38,534 bases of DNA from Acidocella sp. (GCA_027308685.1 DAIDEE010000021.1:1-38534); one strand, 5' to 3'. Numbered from the stretch's first letter, positions 1 through 7,257 are shown. The notes: generated by a model not told the origin, from the sequence alone. Translations and numbers: made by a program.

Positions 1-141
1 AAGACACGATAATCATTCAACCAGACCCAACCGATGACGCTCAGGTGGCCGACATCAAATCGGAATACCTGGCCGGCTTGAAATCGGAATCAGTGGCCGG
101 CTTCGAATTGGAATGCATGGCCGACTTCATCGGAATCCGCA
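1..141. mobile_element. End of an IS21-type insertion sequence (partial)
   Basis: The first 141 bases contain a 24-bp tandem array and finish in CCGCA, which reads TGCGG from the other side, matching the TG...CA ends usual for IS21-family elements. The junction at about 141 coincides with the place where the serine recombinase frame loses family similarity, so the element appears to have inserted into, or recombined within, that gene. No istA or istB frame is visible in the 45 bases left of the repeats, so most of the element lies outside the window. The family assignment is by terminal architecture only. Confidence 0.6.
46..140. repeat. Four tandem 24-bp repeats (IS21-type terminal repeats)
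   Basis: Units begin at 46, 70, 94 and 118, each starting TGGCCG and containing a core like ATCGGAAT; the last unit is 23 bp. Period and position are those of the transposase-binding repeats at IS21-family ends. The same 24-bp period, with unrelated sequence, is seen in the IS21 end at 34612-36436. Confidence 0.8.
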
Positions 142-620
142 TTCGACCTTGCGGCATCCAGCATCCGTGATCGCAGAACACCGAGTTCAAACTCGCTTAT
201 GCTGCCCTTCATGCCCAGGAGCAGGCGGTCATTCGGGCGACACGGGTTGTAGACACCATCGAGGTCAATGACACGGGCATCGACGAGACCGCACAGCTCG
301 AGCAAATGATGCCAGTCCCGGCCGTTACGGGCGAGACGGGAGGCGTCGAAGCAGAGCACGGCACCAACCTTGCCGGCGCAGAGCCCGGCGACGAGCTTGT
401 CGAAGCCCGGGCGCGCCACGGTTCCGCTGGCGGAACGGCCCAGGTCGTCGTCAATGACCTCGACATCCTGGAAACCCCGGCGGCGTGCTTCATCGACGAG
501 GTCGTACTGGCGGCGCTGACTTTCGAGATGGACCTGAACTTGCGTCTGGGTAGACTGACGCACATACACTACCGCCTTGCGGCTCAGCACTGTGGTAGGC
601 AAGTTATCAGCATTCATCAT
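90..620 (-). pseudogene. Serine recombinase (resolvase-type), C-terminally truncated
   Basis: The N-terminal catalytic domain of a serine recombinase is clear. The nucleophile-type motif VYVRQST lies near residue 20, a DDDLGRSASG segment near 60, the DASRLARNGRDWHHLLELC block near 95, and ISEFELGVLRSRM near 145. From residue about 153 the frame runs into the IS21 repeats and ends in non-homologous residues at 90, so the DNA-binding Recombinase and zinc-ribbon domains of the large-recombinase family are missing. Start choice is ATGATG at 620, preceded by GAGGAG. It overlaps the upstream short gene. It would be inactive as a recombinase unless the catalytic domain alone retains some function. 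Confidence 0.85.
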
Positions 621-792
621 TGCCGATCTCCTCGGGTTCCACGCCGGCGACCTCCATAAGAATGCGTGCTAGACGGCGGATCGCTATGTTGCGATCGGTG
701 CTCGTCATTCCGCTCAACACTGGTGGATCCAGGAGCATTGCGATCTGACGGGGCGGCTTGCTCAAGACTTTCTGATGCAACGGCGATCTCAT
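607..792 (-). CDS. Short conserved protein upstream of serine recombinase
   Basis: This is a 61-aa frame with a good ribosome-binding site (GGAGG six bases before ATG) that overlaps the recombinase start by 14 bases, implying translational coupling. Its C-terminal part (AIRRLARILMEVAGVEPEE) resembles the short acidic-helix proteins often encoded just before large serine recombinases in alphaproteobacterial mobile elements. No function is known to me. It is probably an accessory of the recombinase element and is now stranded beside a truncated recombinase. Confidence 0.5.
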   Translation of the reverse strand: MRSPLHQKVLSKPPRQIAMLLDPPVLSGMTSTDRNIAIRRLARILMEVAGVEPEEIGNDEC

Positions 793-1123
793 GATGAACC
801 TCCTCTATGGGAAGTGCATCAGAACATGCTCGCCGGAGTCCAAAACTCTTCAGGAGTTGATGAAGATTGGTCAGACCGAGAAGGTCGACGGCTGGAGTCC
901 CCAAAGTCATCGCTGAGCAAGCGACCGGGTCAAGCATCCAGACCGCGACAGCAATCGCCACGCCAGGCTCACTCTCGACTACGGCGACCTCTCGTCCAGA
1001 TCTTCGTTCAGTGTAAAGCTGACGGACCCCGCGACCATGCAGAGCGTGCCATCGGTAATAGATGACAACTTCCTGACTGATATGGGCAGAATGGCCCCTC
1101 AATTGCGCTCGGTCGCAAATCAT
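617..1123 (-). CDS. DUF5372-like accessory protein of the recombinase element, probably degraded
   Basis: Residues about 15-95 contain YYRWHALHGR, then WMLDPVACSAMTLGTP and LTNLHQLLKSFG. This pattern matches the DUF5372-like small proteins found beside serine recombinases. After about residue 105 the frame overlaps the 61-aa gene in another frame, and its composition looks like a shadow, so the true C-terminus is probably shifted or lost. The start lies inside the IS66 remnant junction (about 1087), which suggests the natural 5' end was replaced. I treat it as a remnant; family assignment is by resemblance. Confidence 0.4.
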   Translation of the reverse strand: MICDRAQLRGHSAHISQEVVIYYRWHALHGRGVRQLYTERRSGREVAVVESEPGVAIAVAVWMLDPVACSAMTLGTPAVDLLGLTNLHQLLKSFGLRRACSDALPIEEVHHEIAVASESLEQAAPSDRNAPGSTSVERNDEHRSQHSDPPSSTHSYGGRRRGTRGDRQ

Positions 1124-1326
1124 GGCTGTTCGCTGGGTCTGATCGGGGTGGCAGGCGGGCTGCGATGATGTACAGCCTGATCGTCACCGCCAAGATGAAC
1201 AACATCGATCCGCAGGCTTGGCTCGCCGATGTCCTGGCACGGATCGCCGAACATCCGGCACATCGGATTGATGAGTTGTTACCTTGGAAATGGACAAGAG
1301 CTGGAACCGATCAACTCGCTGCATAG
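1087..1326 (+). pseudogene. IS66-family transposase TnpC, C-terminal fragment
   Basis: Read in the frame of base 1087, this stretch encodes the end of an IS66 TnpC. It has LGRKSWLFAGSDRGG, then MMYSLIVTAKMNNIDPQAWL and RIAEHPAHRIDELLPWKW, before a TAG at 1324-1326. These are the conserved IS66 C-terminal element motifs. The rest of the roughly 500-aa transposase, including the DDE core, is absent, and the left junction falls near the start of the DUF5372-like frame. Too short to be active. Confidence 0.85.
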
Positions 1327-1354
1327 ACGACCGCGGTCCCCGCCGGATGGTTAC
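1327..1354 (+). mobile_element. Right end of the IS66 remnant
   Basis: Sequence after the TnpC stop ends CCGGATGGTTAC, the complement of GTAACCATCCGG. IS66-family terminal inverted repeats begin with GTAA, so 1354 is the likely outer boundary. The partner left end is not in the window. Confidence 0.6.
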
Positions 1355-1636
1355 GTTGCGACTGCCTGGGTGATGAACAGCAAAAGGAGGGTGGGCAGAA
1401 ACCGTGAAAATTGTTTGGCCGCGCTGCTACAAGGCTTTCTGAGACGGATCACGTTGGGCGATCAGGGAGGAATCAATCTGTCTGGCGAGTTGCGCCGCCT
1501 GTCTGTGGCGGCCTAGCCCCTCCCCTGCTCGCCGAGTCAATTATCAACGAAGCTCGACCGATGACGGACATCCGCCCCACACTTGCTGACGGTTATTTTG
1601 CTTTTCTTTTTCTTAAAAACACTCTCTCTTAACAGA
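1355..1636. other. Intergenic region with no recognised gene
   Basis: This lies between the IS66 end and the methyltransferase. A short open frame ending at 1516 (GELRRLSVAA) and a pyrimidine-rich stretch at about 1595-1630 are visible. I recognise no protein family, RNA or promoter with confidence. Confidence 0.4.
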
Positions 1637-2446
1637 ATGCTCAAACGCCGCAGCTTCCTCACCTCTACCTGCCTCCTGGCTTTCCCAGCCATCGCCTTAG
1701 CCGATAGCGCTCTTAACCAGGCTGTTGCGGGCACGTCTCGCTCGCCCTCTAATGTCGCGCGTGATCGCTACCGGCATCCTGTGGCGATACTGGAATTTTT
1801 TGGCCTCAACAATCACCTCTCCGTACTTGAGGTTGAACCCGGGGCTGGCTACTGGACCGAAATTCTAGCCCCTTATCTCAAAACCCACGGTGCGTACCGT
1901 GTAGCCATTCCCCCCGTACCAGCCACGGCAACGCGAGACCATGCAGTCATCGACGCCTATTTGCAAAGCCTAAATTCGCGCGCCGCTACCTATGGGGACG
2001 TGATCGTCGTGCCATTTACAGACTCAATCCCTCTGGCACCACCAAATTCCATTGATCTCGTGCTGTCCTTCCGTAATTTACATGACTGGATGGCTAATGG
2101 GACGGCCACGACTAAGTTGGACGCCATCTACGCCGCACTGAAACGCGGCGGTGTGTTCGGCATCGAGGATCATCGTGGCCTTCTATCCCAACCTCAAGAT
2201 CCTCACGTTAAATCAGGCTATGTACGCGAGGATTATGCCATCGCACTGATCCAGAAATCCGGCTTCAAACTCGCTGGCGTTTCACAGATCGGCGACAATC
2301 CACGTGATACAAAAAACTATCCGAAAGGCGTATGGACTTTGCCGCCCATCCTTGCCTTGGGCGAAGTTGATCGCGCTAAATACCTTGCCATAGGCGAAAG
2401 TGACCGTTGGACGCTCAAATTTATCAAGCCTTCGGGCGATTCTTAG
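1637..2446 (+). CDS. Exported class I SAM-dependent methyltransferase (COG4798-like)
   Basis: The protein has 269 residues and begins MLKRRSFLTS followed by a hydrophobic stretch ending AIALA before residue 23. This is a signal peptide with an RRxFL core reminiscent of twin-arginine export. The mature part carries the methyltransferase glycine motif LEVEPGAGYWTEIL near 72-85, then SFRNLHDW, GGVFGIEDHRG, GYVREDYAIALI, NPRDTKNYPKGVWTLPP and ESDRWTLKFIKP. These match the predicted extracytoplasmic methyltransferases of COG4798. The substrate is unknown, and how SAM would reach an exported enzyme is unresolved for the family. I chose the ATG at 1637 because it gives a clean signal peptide; an upstream in-frame TTG at 1583 would spoil it. 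No operon partner. Confidence 0.8.
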   Translation: MLKRRSFLTSTCLLAFPAIALADSALNQAVAGTSRSPSNVARDRYRHPVAILEFFGLNNHLSVLEVEPGAGYWTEILAPYLKTHGAYRVAIPPVPATATRDHAVIDAYLQSLNSRAATYGDVIVVPFTDSIPLAPPNSIDLVLSFRNLHDWMANGTATTKLDAIYAALKRGGVFGIEDHRGLLSQPQDPHVKSGYVREDYAIALIQKSGFKLAGVSQIGDNPRDTKNYPKGVWTLPPILALGEVDRAKYLAIGESDRWTLKFIKPSGDS

Positions 2447-2849
2447 GCTGGCCATATCTGCATTTGGGGAATTCGTCACGCGGGCTTAATGACCGAAAGG
2501 GGCGCTAAGCCGGCTGCCCGCTAACGACTGGACCGGGCCGATAGTGTTGAAAAAGTCGGCCCGTGGAAATTTTAAGCAAGATCATTACTGAAGACCTCAC
2601 AAGAAGAGCACTTCTTTTCTTCGTTCATTGTTGTTGTCAACCAATATTTCACCATTTCGGAAATTAGCGACTTTTTCAACAGTATCGACCGAGAGCCGAA
2701 AGTCCGCTCTGGAGTAAGCGATGGCAAATATCCGGCCTGATGGCACCATTGTACCCCCGTCGTACTCTCCAGCCTGGGGGCGGGCCGTCCCCGGATCAGG
2801 CCGACATCCGCGCGGCACTGTGGCACCCTGCACCATTGAGATAATATTT
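2447..2849. other. Gene-free stretch between methyltransferase and Rrf2 gene
   Basis: About 400 bases with no convincing gene; the only clear structure is the inverted-repeat element at 2539-2687. Frames on either strand here (for example 2597-2836 minus) show no family motif. Confidence 0.5.
2539..2687. mobile_element. 149-bp MITE-like element with 20-bp terminal inverted repeats
   Basis: The left arm at 2539-2558 reads CGATAGTGTTGAAAAAGTCG. The right arm at 2668-2687 is its reverse complement with one mismatch (G/C at the sixth position). The 109-bp interior has no coding capacity. The TGTTGAAAAAGTCG end resembles ends of DDE-type IS elements, so this is either a non-autonomous miniature element or an internally deleted IS. 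Direct flanking duplications were not convincing. Confidence 0.6.
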
Positions 2850-3251
2850 TTAAAAACAATCCGCCAGCGTGTGTTCGTCGAGGTTCCGGTAGAAATCTTC
2901 CCGAGCAGTATGGATAAAACCGCGCAGTCGGCATCCAGTCGTCAGCGTACAGCATCCACCATCGGCGCGGAAACATTCTACGACCGGCTGATCGCCCTCC
3001 AACTGCCGGATCAGCGCACCGACCCGGATCTCCTTCGGAGCGACGGCAAGCGTCACGCCGCCCCCAGCCCCTCGAACGGTACGAACTAAACCGAGCGAGG
3101 CCAGTTCCTGAACGATCTTATGCAAATGGTTGCGGGACAATCCACCCAGTTTCTGCGCCATCGCCTCGACGCTGAACGGCCGCTCCGGTGGCTCGTTGGC
3201 GAGTGCCATGAGTGTCCGCAGGGCAAAATCGGTTGATGCAAGCAATTTCAT
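2850..3251 (-). CDS. Rrf2-family transcriptional regulator (NsrR-like, candidate Fe-S NO sensor)
   Basis: The protein has 133 residues with the Rrf2 layout: an N-terminal winged helix (MKLLASTDFALRTLMALA; SRNHLHKIVQELASLGLV; RGAGGGVTLA) and a C-terminal cysteine cluster C93, C100, C101, C107. The CxxxxxC spacing of the last two matches NsrR, while the first cysteine is further away than in classical NsrR. It is divergent from ytfE, with two palindromes in between, so it probably represses itself and ytfE and is relieved by NO or Fe-S damage. The start at 3251 gives the normal Rrf2 N-terminus; the longer frame to 3287 would run through the operator. A second, more typical NsrR is at 17555-17989. 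Confidence 0.85.
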   Translation of the reverse strand: MKLLASTDFALRTLMALANEPPERPFSVEAMAQKLGGLSRNHLHKIVQELASLGLVRTVRGAGGGVTLAVAPKEIRVGALIRQLEGDQPVVECFRADGGCCTLTTGCRLRGFIHTAREDFYRNLDEHTLADCF

Positions 3252-3267
3252 ACCGCACAGCATATAC

Positions 3268-3284
3268 TGGTATTGACGATACCA
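3268..3284. promoter_or_regulatory. Candidate Rrf2 operator 1 (TGGTAT-N5-ATACCA)
   Basis: A perfect 6-5-6 palindrome, centred at 3276. It sits 17-33 bases upstream of the regulator ATG and covers the -35 hexamer of the predicted rightward promoter. Its geometry equals that of the ATATCG-type sites elsewhere in the window but the sequence differs. Confidence 0.65.
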
Positions 3285-3300
3285 CAATTGGGTGTATGTT
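3273..3300 (+). promoter_or_regulatory. Predicted sigma-70 promoter of ytfE
   Basis: TTGACG at 3273-3278, a 16-bp spacer and TATGTT at 3295-3300 predict a start near 3307. The two palindromes overlap the -35 and the start point, a layout expected for repression. Predicted from sequence only. Confidence 0.5.
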
Positions 3301-3304
3301 TAAC

Positions 3305-3321
3305 TGGTACCGTGAATACCA
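3305..3321. promoter_or_regulatory. Candidate Rrf2 operator 2 (TGGTAC-N5-ATACCA)
   Basis: This lies inside a longer perfect inverted repeat: TAACTGGTA at 3301-3309, seven bases, TACCAGTTA at 3317-3325. Its centre at 3313 is 37 bp from operator 1. It covers the predicted transcription start of ytfE. Confidence 0.65.
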
Positions 3322-3397
3322 GTTAAGTCACAATACCGTCTATGCTCGCGACGATCCGCGGGTGGCCACCCCGCTCAGGCGGGAGAGGAGAAATGCC

Positions 3398-4081
3398 GTG
3401 AACGCTTCGTCCCAACAGTCTTCCGAAAATTCCTTTGCCACCCGCAGCCTTGGCGCCATCGCAGCGTCCCTGCCTGGTTCCACGGCGCTCTTCCGGCGCT
3501 ACAAGCTAGATTTCTGCTGTGGGGGCAACGTCACCTTGTCGAAGGCCGCCGCCGTCAAGGGATTGTCTTGCGCGGCGTTGGAAGCCGAACTTGAAGCGAT
3601 TGCCGCCGCATCATTTGTCCGGCCGCAGCCGCAAGCAACCGATGACCTGATTGACTTGATCGAGACCCGTTATCACACCGTGCATCGGCATGAGCTGCCC
3701 GAATTGATCCGGCTCGCCCGGCGCGTTGAGGCGGTCCACAAGGATCACGCTGCCGCCCCCATCGGATTGGCAAATCTGCTCGAACAGATTTTGGCTGAAC
3801 TTGAATCTCATATGCAAAAAGAAGAGCTGATCCTCTTCCCGGCGATGCGTCAAGATGCGGGCCCGATGATTGCAGGTCCGGTTTCTGTCATGATCGCGGA
3901 ACATGACGGCCATGGCGCCTATTTGAGGGAACTGGAAGAACTCACCAGCGGCTTTGAGATACCGGAAGGCGCCTGCAACACTTGGCGGGCCTTATATGGT
4001 GGGGGACGGAAATTTGCTGATGACCTTGTTGAACATATTCACACCGAGAACAACATTCTATTCCCGCGCTTTTTGATCTGA
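3398..4081 (+). CDS. ytfE: Iron-sulfur cluster repair di-iron protein (YtfE/ScdA/Ric family)
   Basis: The product has 227 residues. The N-terminal ScdA_N-type domain holds SLGAIAASLPGSTALFRRY and the C40-C41-G-G pair. The hemerythrin-like domain supplies candidate di-iron ligands in YHTVHRHELPELI, HKDH, LESHMQKEELILFP, AEHDGHG and HIHTENNILFPRF. The family repairs Fe-S clusters and handles NO after nitrosative stress, in the cytoplasm. I chose the GTG at 3398 because GAGGAG lies 7-10 bases upstream and family similarity starts just after; the longer frame from 3212 crosses the operators. It is followed 29 bp later by a truncated haemoglobin, probably in one transcript. Confidence 0.93.
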   Translation: MNASSQQSSENSFATRSLGAIAASLPGSTALFRRYKLDFCCGGNVTLSKAAAVKGLSCAALEAELEAIAAASFVRPQPQATDDLIDLIETRYHTVHRHELPELIRLARRVEAVHKDHAAAPIGLANLLEQILAELESHMQKEELILFPAMRQDAGPMIAGPVSVMIAEHDGHGAYLRELEELTSGFEIPEGACNTWRALYGGGRKFADDLVEHIHTENNILFPRFLI

Positions 4082-4110
4082 GGCGCGGGCTTCTACCTAA
4101 GGACTGTATC

Positions 4111-4614
4111 ATGCCCTCTCCGCCTTCTCGTGCCACCGCCCTGGAAGCCAAAAGGCTCGTTTCCGAAGGCTCGGAGCGGCGCGCGGAACTGGCCAGGTCC
4201 ATCCGCGAAGAAACAGGACTTGACGAGGCTATTCTGGAGCGATTGGTACGGGAATTCTATTTCACCGCGCGGCATGACCAGATTCTCGGCCCAGTTTTTG
4301 AGCGGGTAAAGGATTGGGAGAGCCACATTAAAAAGATATGTGCCTTCTGGTCCTCGGTTGCGTTGATGACCGGCAGTTATCATGGTCAACCCATGGCTGC
4401 ACACCTTCCTCTAGGACTTGAGCGGCGGCATTTCGAGCGTTGGTTGGTGTTGTTTGAGAGTACGGCCCGCTCGATTTGCACACCGGCAGCCGTTAATCTC
4501 TTGATGGAGCGAGCCAACCGAATTGCGCAGAGTCTTGAACTCGGCGCTAGAGTAAATCATGGCATAATGCCGGCGATGAAATTAAATCGCCTGGGCTCGC
4601 CGCGAGCGACCTGA
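4111..4614 (+). CDS. Group III truncated haemoglobin (copy 1)
   Basis: The 167-aa protein has the trHb3 signature: a helix ending LVREFYFTARHDQILGPVF, then KKICAFWSSVALMTGSYHG, and the proximal haem-ligating histidine in RRHFERW (H107). The extra N-terminal 30 residues and C-terminal tail of about 20 residues make it slightly longer than the usual 130-150. It lies 29 bp after ytfE with an AAGGA site, so it is probably co-transcribed and controlled by the Rrf2 regulator. Likely role: binding or dioxygenating NO, or protecting against peroxynitrite. A paralogue lies at 15634-16071. Confidence 0.9.
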   Translation: MPSPPSRATALEAKRLVSEGSERRAELARSIREETGLDEAILERLVREFYFTARHDQILGPVFERVKDWESHIKKICAFWSSVALMTGSYHGQPMAAHLPLGLERRHFERWLVLFESTARSICTPAAVNLLMERANRIAQSLELGARVNHGIMPAMKLNRLGSPRAT

Positions 4615-4620
4615 TGTTGA

Positions 4621-4941
4621 ACACCCCATTACTTTTGGGCGCATTTCACAACAGAATCCTTACCTGAGATTTTTTTGAGTTTGGCTCGTTTTGAGGAACT
4701 CACCGGACAACCGGTCAAACCAAATGACTTTGCCGCAGTTGTAAATTCCGCGATCGCCGCTGGCGATATTTATAACCCGATGAAAATTGCGCCCGGCGCG
4801 ATACAATGCCAATGGCATTGTCAGATGGCACCAATCGATGCACAAAAAGTTAACGAACCCGTTCAAAAATATCCGACACCGTTCGATGAACTGACCTCTG
4901 GGATAACGACATCAGGCGAAATGGAAGATTCGGCACGTTAA
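4621..4941 (+). CDS. Unrecognised short ORF, possibly a remnant
   Basis: The frame is open from 4621 to the TAA at 4939-4941 and has no ATG in a sensible place; the first usable start is TTG at 4675 (88 aa). The product (for example RFEELTGQPVKPNDFAAVV, IYNPMKIAPGAIQCQWHC) matches no family I know. A hairpin follows the stop immediately. It could be a small gene or the 3' part of a broken gene. Confidence 0.25.
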   Translation, partial: TPHYFWAHFTTESLPEIFLSLARFEELTGQPVKPNDFAAVVNSAIAAGDIYNPMKIAPGAIQCQWHCQMAPIDAQKVNEPVQKYPTPFDELTSGITTSGEMEDSAR

Positions 4942-4942
4942 C

Positions 4943-4962
4943 CCGCCTCGACGACGAGGCGG
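4943..4962 (+). terminator. Hairpin after the short ORF, possible terminator
   Basis: CCGCCTCG, loop ACGA, CGAGGCGG: a perfect 8-bp GC-rich stem starting two bases after the stop at 4941. No T-run follows, so if it terminates transcription it is not a classical intrinsic terminator. Confidence 0.35.
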
Positions 4963-5364
4963 TCGGTATTCCGGCTGGCATTCGATAAAACGAGCGATGA
5001 ACTCGCATTTCGGATATCTTGGTATGCCCAGGATGAAAAAAACATGTCATCGTAAACCGGTCGCGAGGAAGCACCCGTTCAAGGCTCCCAAAGAGATTGA
5101 AGCCAGTAATCAGCCATCGGCGGCAAAGCGTTTGCTTATTTTCGTTACACGCCCCAGAGCGGCGTTCTGGATTGGGCCCGGTCCGCGCGCAGCCGGACCA
5201 GTGGTTTCCCGCCCATGGGCGCACCCGCGTCGCGAGAGGGGGGTGAGGTAGCAGGCTATCGTTGAGCCCGTTTTAGCTTGAGCAGTTTGGATCTGCCTTC
5301 GAGCATCGAAGAGTCGCCCTTCAGTTCAAGAGGGATCTACTTCAACTCCGATTTACAGTGCGGT
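4963..5364. other. Gene-free stretch between convergent modules
   Basis: About 400 bases where the rightward ytfE module meets the leftward nar operon. Overlapping frames exist (4997-5251 plus, 4850-5224 minus) but show no family motif. A GC-rich inverted repeat (GGTCCG...CGGACC, near 5180-5203) could help end transcription. No known RNA or IS is recognised. Confidence 0.4.
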
Positions 5365-5661
5365 TCATGTAGCATTGCAGTTGCAACTCCTAGAAGACAG
5401 AACGTGGCCAAGAATAACCGCGAGTGCCGCCGTGCCTGGTTCCGGCGTACCCGCCATCTTTCCTAGCAAATCCAACCAAATTTCTTCACTTGCTTGATTT
5501 AAAACACGGCTTACGGCACGAGATGTAAATTCTCCTACCGTGGTATTTTCACCCTCGGCCCGAGCCTTGATCTGGGCGAGTATTGTTTCATCGTTCAACG
5601 CTGCCAAAGCTGCCTCGGCTTGGGAAGGATCGGCAAGTTTGCTGAGGATCATACCAAGCAT
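5365..5661 (-). CDS. Conserved-looking 98-aa protein at the end of the nar operon
   Basis: A small, mostly helical, soluble protein without cysteine motifs apart from a C-terminal CNC. Segments such as LADPSQAEAALAALNDETI and VGEFTSRAVSRVLNQASEE, and W in IWLDLLGKM, look like proteins I associate with the 3' end of narGHJI-PPIase clusters in alpha- and betaproteobacteria. It starts 9 bp after the PPIase stop and is surely co-transcribed. Function unknown; it may assist nitrate reductase assembly. This is inference from context. Confidence 0.6.
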   Translation of the reverse strand: MLGMILSKLADPSQAEAALAALNDETILAQIKARAEGENTTVGEFTSRAVSRVLNQASEEIWLDLLGKMAGTPEPGTAALAVILGHVLSSRSCNCNAT

Positions 5662-5670
5662 TTTTGTCTC

Positions 5671-6462
5671 CTACTGCACAAGCGGCGATGAGCTACCCGG
5701 CAGATCAAAACCAACGATTTGCGCCTGCCCTGCGAGTAAGAAGATATATTGCGCAACCGCCCGGCGCCATGTGCGTACCTCGAGATAGCTGGCTATCCGA
5801 TCGCGCACAGCCTCGAACGGCAGCGTCACTCCAGAGATTTTTCTGTCAAGCCTCAGAATATGAACGCCATAGCGCGTTGGCACTGGCGTGGCTAAAATTT
5901 GATTTTCCTGCATGTTTACCAGCACCGCCTCAAACTCTGGTGAGGTTTCGCCAAGTACAATCTGCCCAAGGCGTCCACCTTCCGTCGCGGAGGGACAGAC
6001 CGAGAGGCTGCGGGCGAGCCTTTCAAAACGATCCGGATGCGCGGTCAATTCAACCAGCACGGCCTGCGCTTGCGCGATGGCCAAGGCAAAAGCCGCTTCA
6101 TCATCCTGACGTGCCTTGAACAGGATATGTGCTGGTTCGAACAAATCCGGTGTCAGAAAACGTGATGGATGGCTATCGTAGTACCGGCGGCAAGTGGCAT
6201 CATCGGCCTTTGGTGTATGCACTTCGCATTCCAGCACCGTGCGGATAAGGGCTTCTTCGCCTGTTTCGCGGGCTCCATCCTGCTCAATCGGTACGGCGAT
6301 CAGGCCAAGCTCATTTGCGCGTTGCAACAACAATTCTCGGATAACCAGCGCCCGCGTCGCCGCCGACCACGCCTCAGCGGGTGAAGCGGCTGCATGGTTC
6401 TGAACTTCGCGTATAAGAGTCGCACGCGCAATCGGCACATTATTAACTGTCACAATGTTCAT
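5671..6462 (-). CDS. Parvulin-type peptidyl-prolyl cis-trans isomerase of the nar operon
   Basis: The product has 263 residues. A SurA/NifM-like helical N-terminal region (about 1-120) is followed by a parvulin rotamase domain: FEPAHILFKA near 128, HPDRFERLARSLSVCPS with GGRLG, then TRYGVHILRLDRK near 220. No signal peptide is evident, so it probably acts in the cytoplasm, like NifM-type isomerases. The start is three bases after the narI stop, tightly coupled. PPIase genes often follow narI, where a role in folding or maturing the nitrate reductase is assumed; that role is inferred. Confidence 0.88.
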   Translation of the reverse strand: MNIVTVNNVPIARATLIREVQNHAAASPAEAWSAATRALVIRELLLQRANELGLIAVPIEQDGARETGEEALIRTVLECEVHTPKADDATCRRYYDSHPSRFLTPDLFEPAHILFKARQDDEAAFALAIAQAQAVLVELTAHPDRFERLARSLSVCPSATEGGRLGQIVLGETSPEFEAVLVNMQENQILATPVPTRYGVHILRLDRKISGVTLPFEAVRDRIASYLEVRTWRRAVAQYIFLLAGQAQIVGFDLPGSSSPLVQ

Positions 6463-6465
6463 GGC

Positions 6466-7245
6466 TCAATCTCCCACGCCGGATCTGTATGATTTGTCCG
6501 CCGCCGGCGCAGTGCTCAGATCGGTTACGTCAAGTGATTGATCACGTCGCGGGCGTACATAATTATTGCGCGTACGGACAATCTGGAAACCTGGGCGGCC
6601 AAGATACCACACAGGGGCGCTCCATACATGCACGAGGCGGGTGAATGGGGAGACCAAAAATATCGTGAAACCGAGAAAAATATGGACGCGGTAAATTAAT
6701 GGCGTGCCAATCAGTAATTGCGCCACATTATTTTGGAGTAATACAATCCCTTTTACGTAAGCGACCAAAATTTCAAATAACGGCGTCCCCATATACGCCG
6801 CCGAAACCGGTACGGTGAGTAAGCCAAGGGCCAGTTGCGCCCATAACATCAGGATGATCGCAATATCCCATTGATGGCTGGTGTTGCGAATACGCGGATC
6901 AATAAGCCGGCGATGAATCAATAGAGACAGTCCAATGATCGCGATAATACCAGCGAGCCCACCCACGACCATGGCGACAAGCTCATGCTGGGCAGGGCTC
7001 ATCAAAAATTTGACCAGCCAGTCGGGCATCAGGAAGCCTGCAAAATGGCCGCCGATGACAACAAGAACGCCCACATGAAACAGATTCGAACCCCAGCGGA
7101 ATTGGCGCTTCCGAAGCAATTGGCTTGACCCGCTGCGCCAGGTATATTGTGAGGTATCGAAGCGCACCAAGCTGCCAAGCAGAAACACGGAAAGACAAAT
7201 ATACGGATACCAGCCATATAGAATATTATTGACATCGAAGCTCAT
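6466..7245 (-). CDS. narI: Respiratory nitrate reductase gamma subunit (cytochrome b)
   Basis: The 259-aa membrane protein has five predicted transmembrane helices and all four haem-b histidines. H57 and H67 lie in NLFHVGVLVVIGGHFAG, and two more, 18 residues apart, in VHIFLGFTIFLVSPFTRLVH. It oxidises quinol at the periplasmic side and passes electrons to NarH, as in all NarGHI. Length is slightly above the E. coli protein, with a C-terminal extension of about 20 polar residues. It follows narJ by 12 bp and precedes the PPIase by three. Confidence 0.96.
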   Translation of the reverse strand: MSFDVNNILYGWYPYICLSVFLLGSLVRFDTSQYTWRSGSSQLLRKRQFRWGSNLFHVGVLVVIGGHFAGFLMPDWLVKFLMSPAQHELVAMVVGGLAGIIAIIGLSLLIHRRLIDPRIRNTSHQWDIAIILMLWAQLALGLLTVPVSAAYMGTPLFEILVAYVKGIVLLQNNVAQLLIGTPLIYRVHIFLGFTIFLVSPFTRLVHVWSAPVWYLGRPGFQIVRTRNNYVRPRRDQSLDVTDLSTAPAADKSYRSGVGD

Positions 7246-7257
7246 AGCGCCATCTCC

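Noticed and set aside
46-140. Short repeats that might suggest a CRISPR array
   Set aside because: Tandem 24-bp units without spacers, at an IS boundary; IS21 terminal repeats explain them and no cas gene is present.
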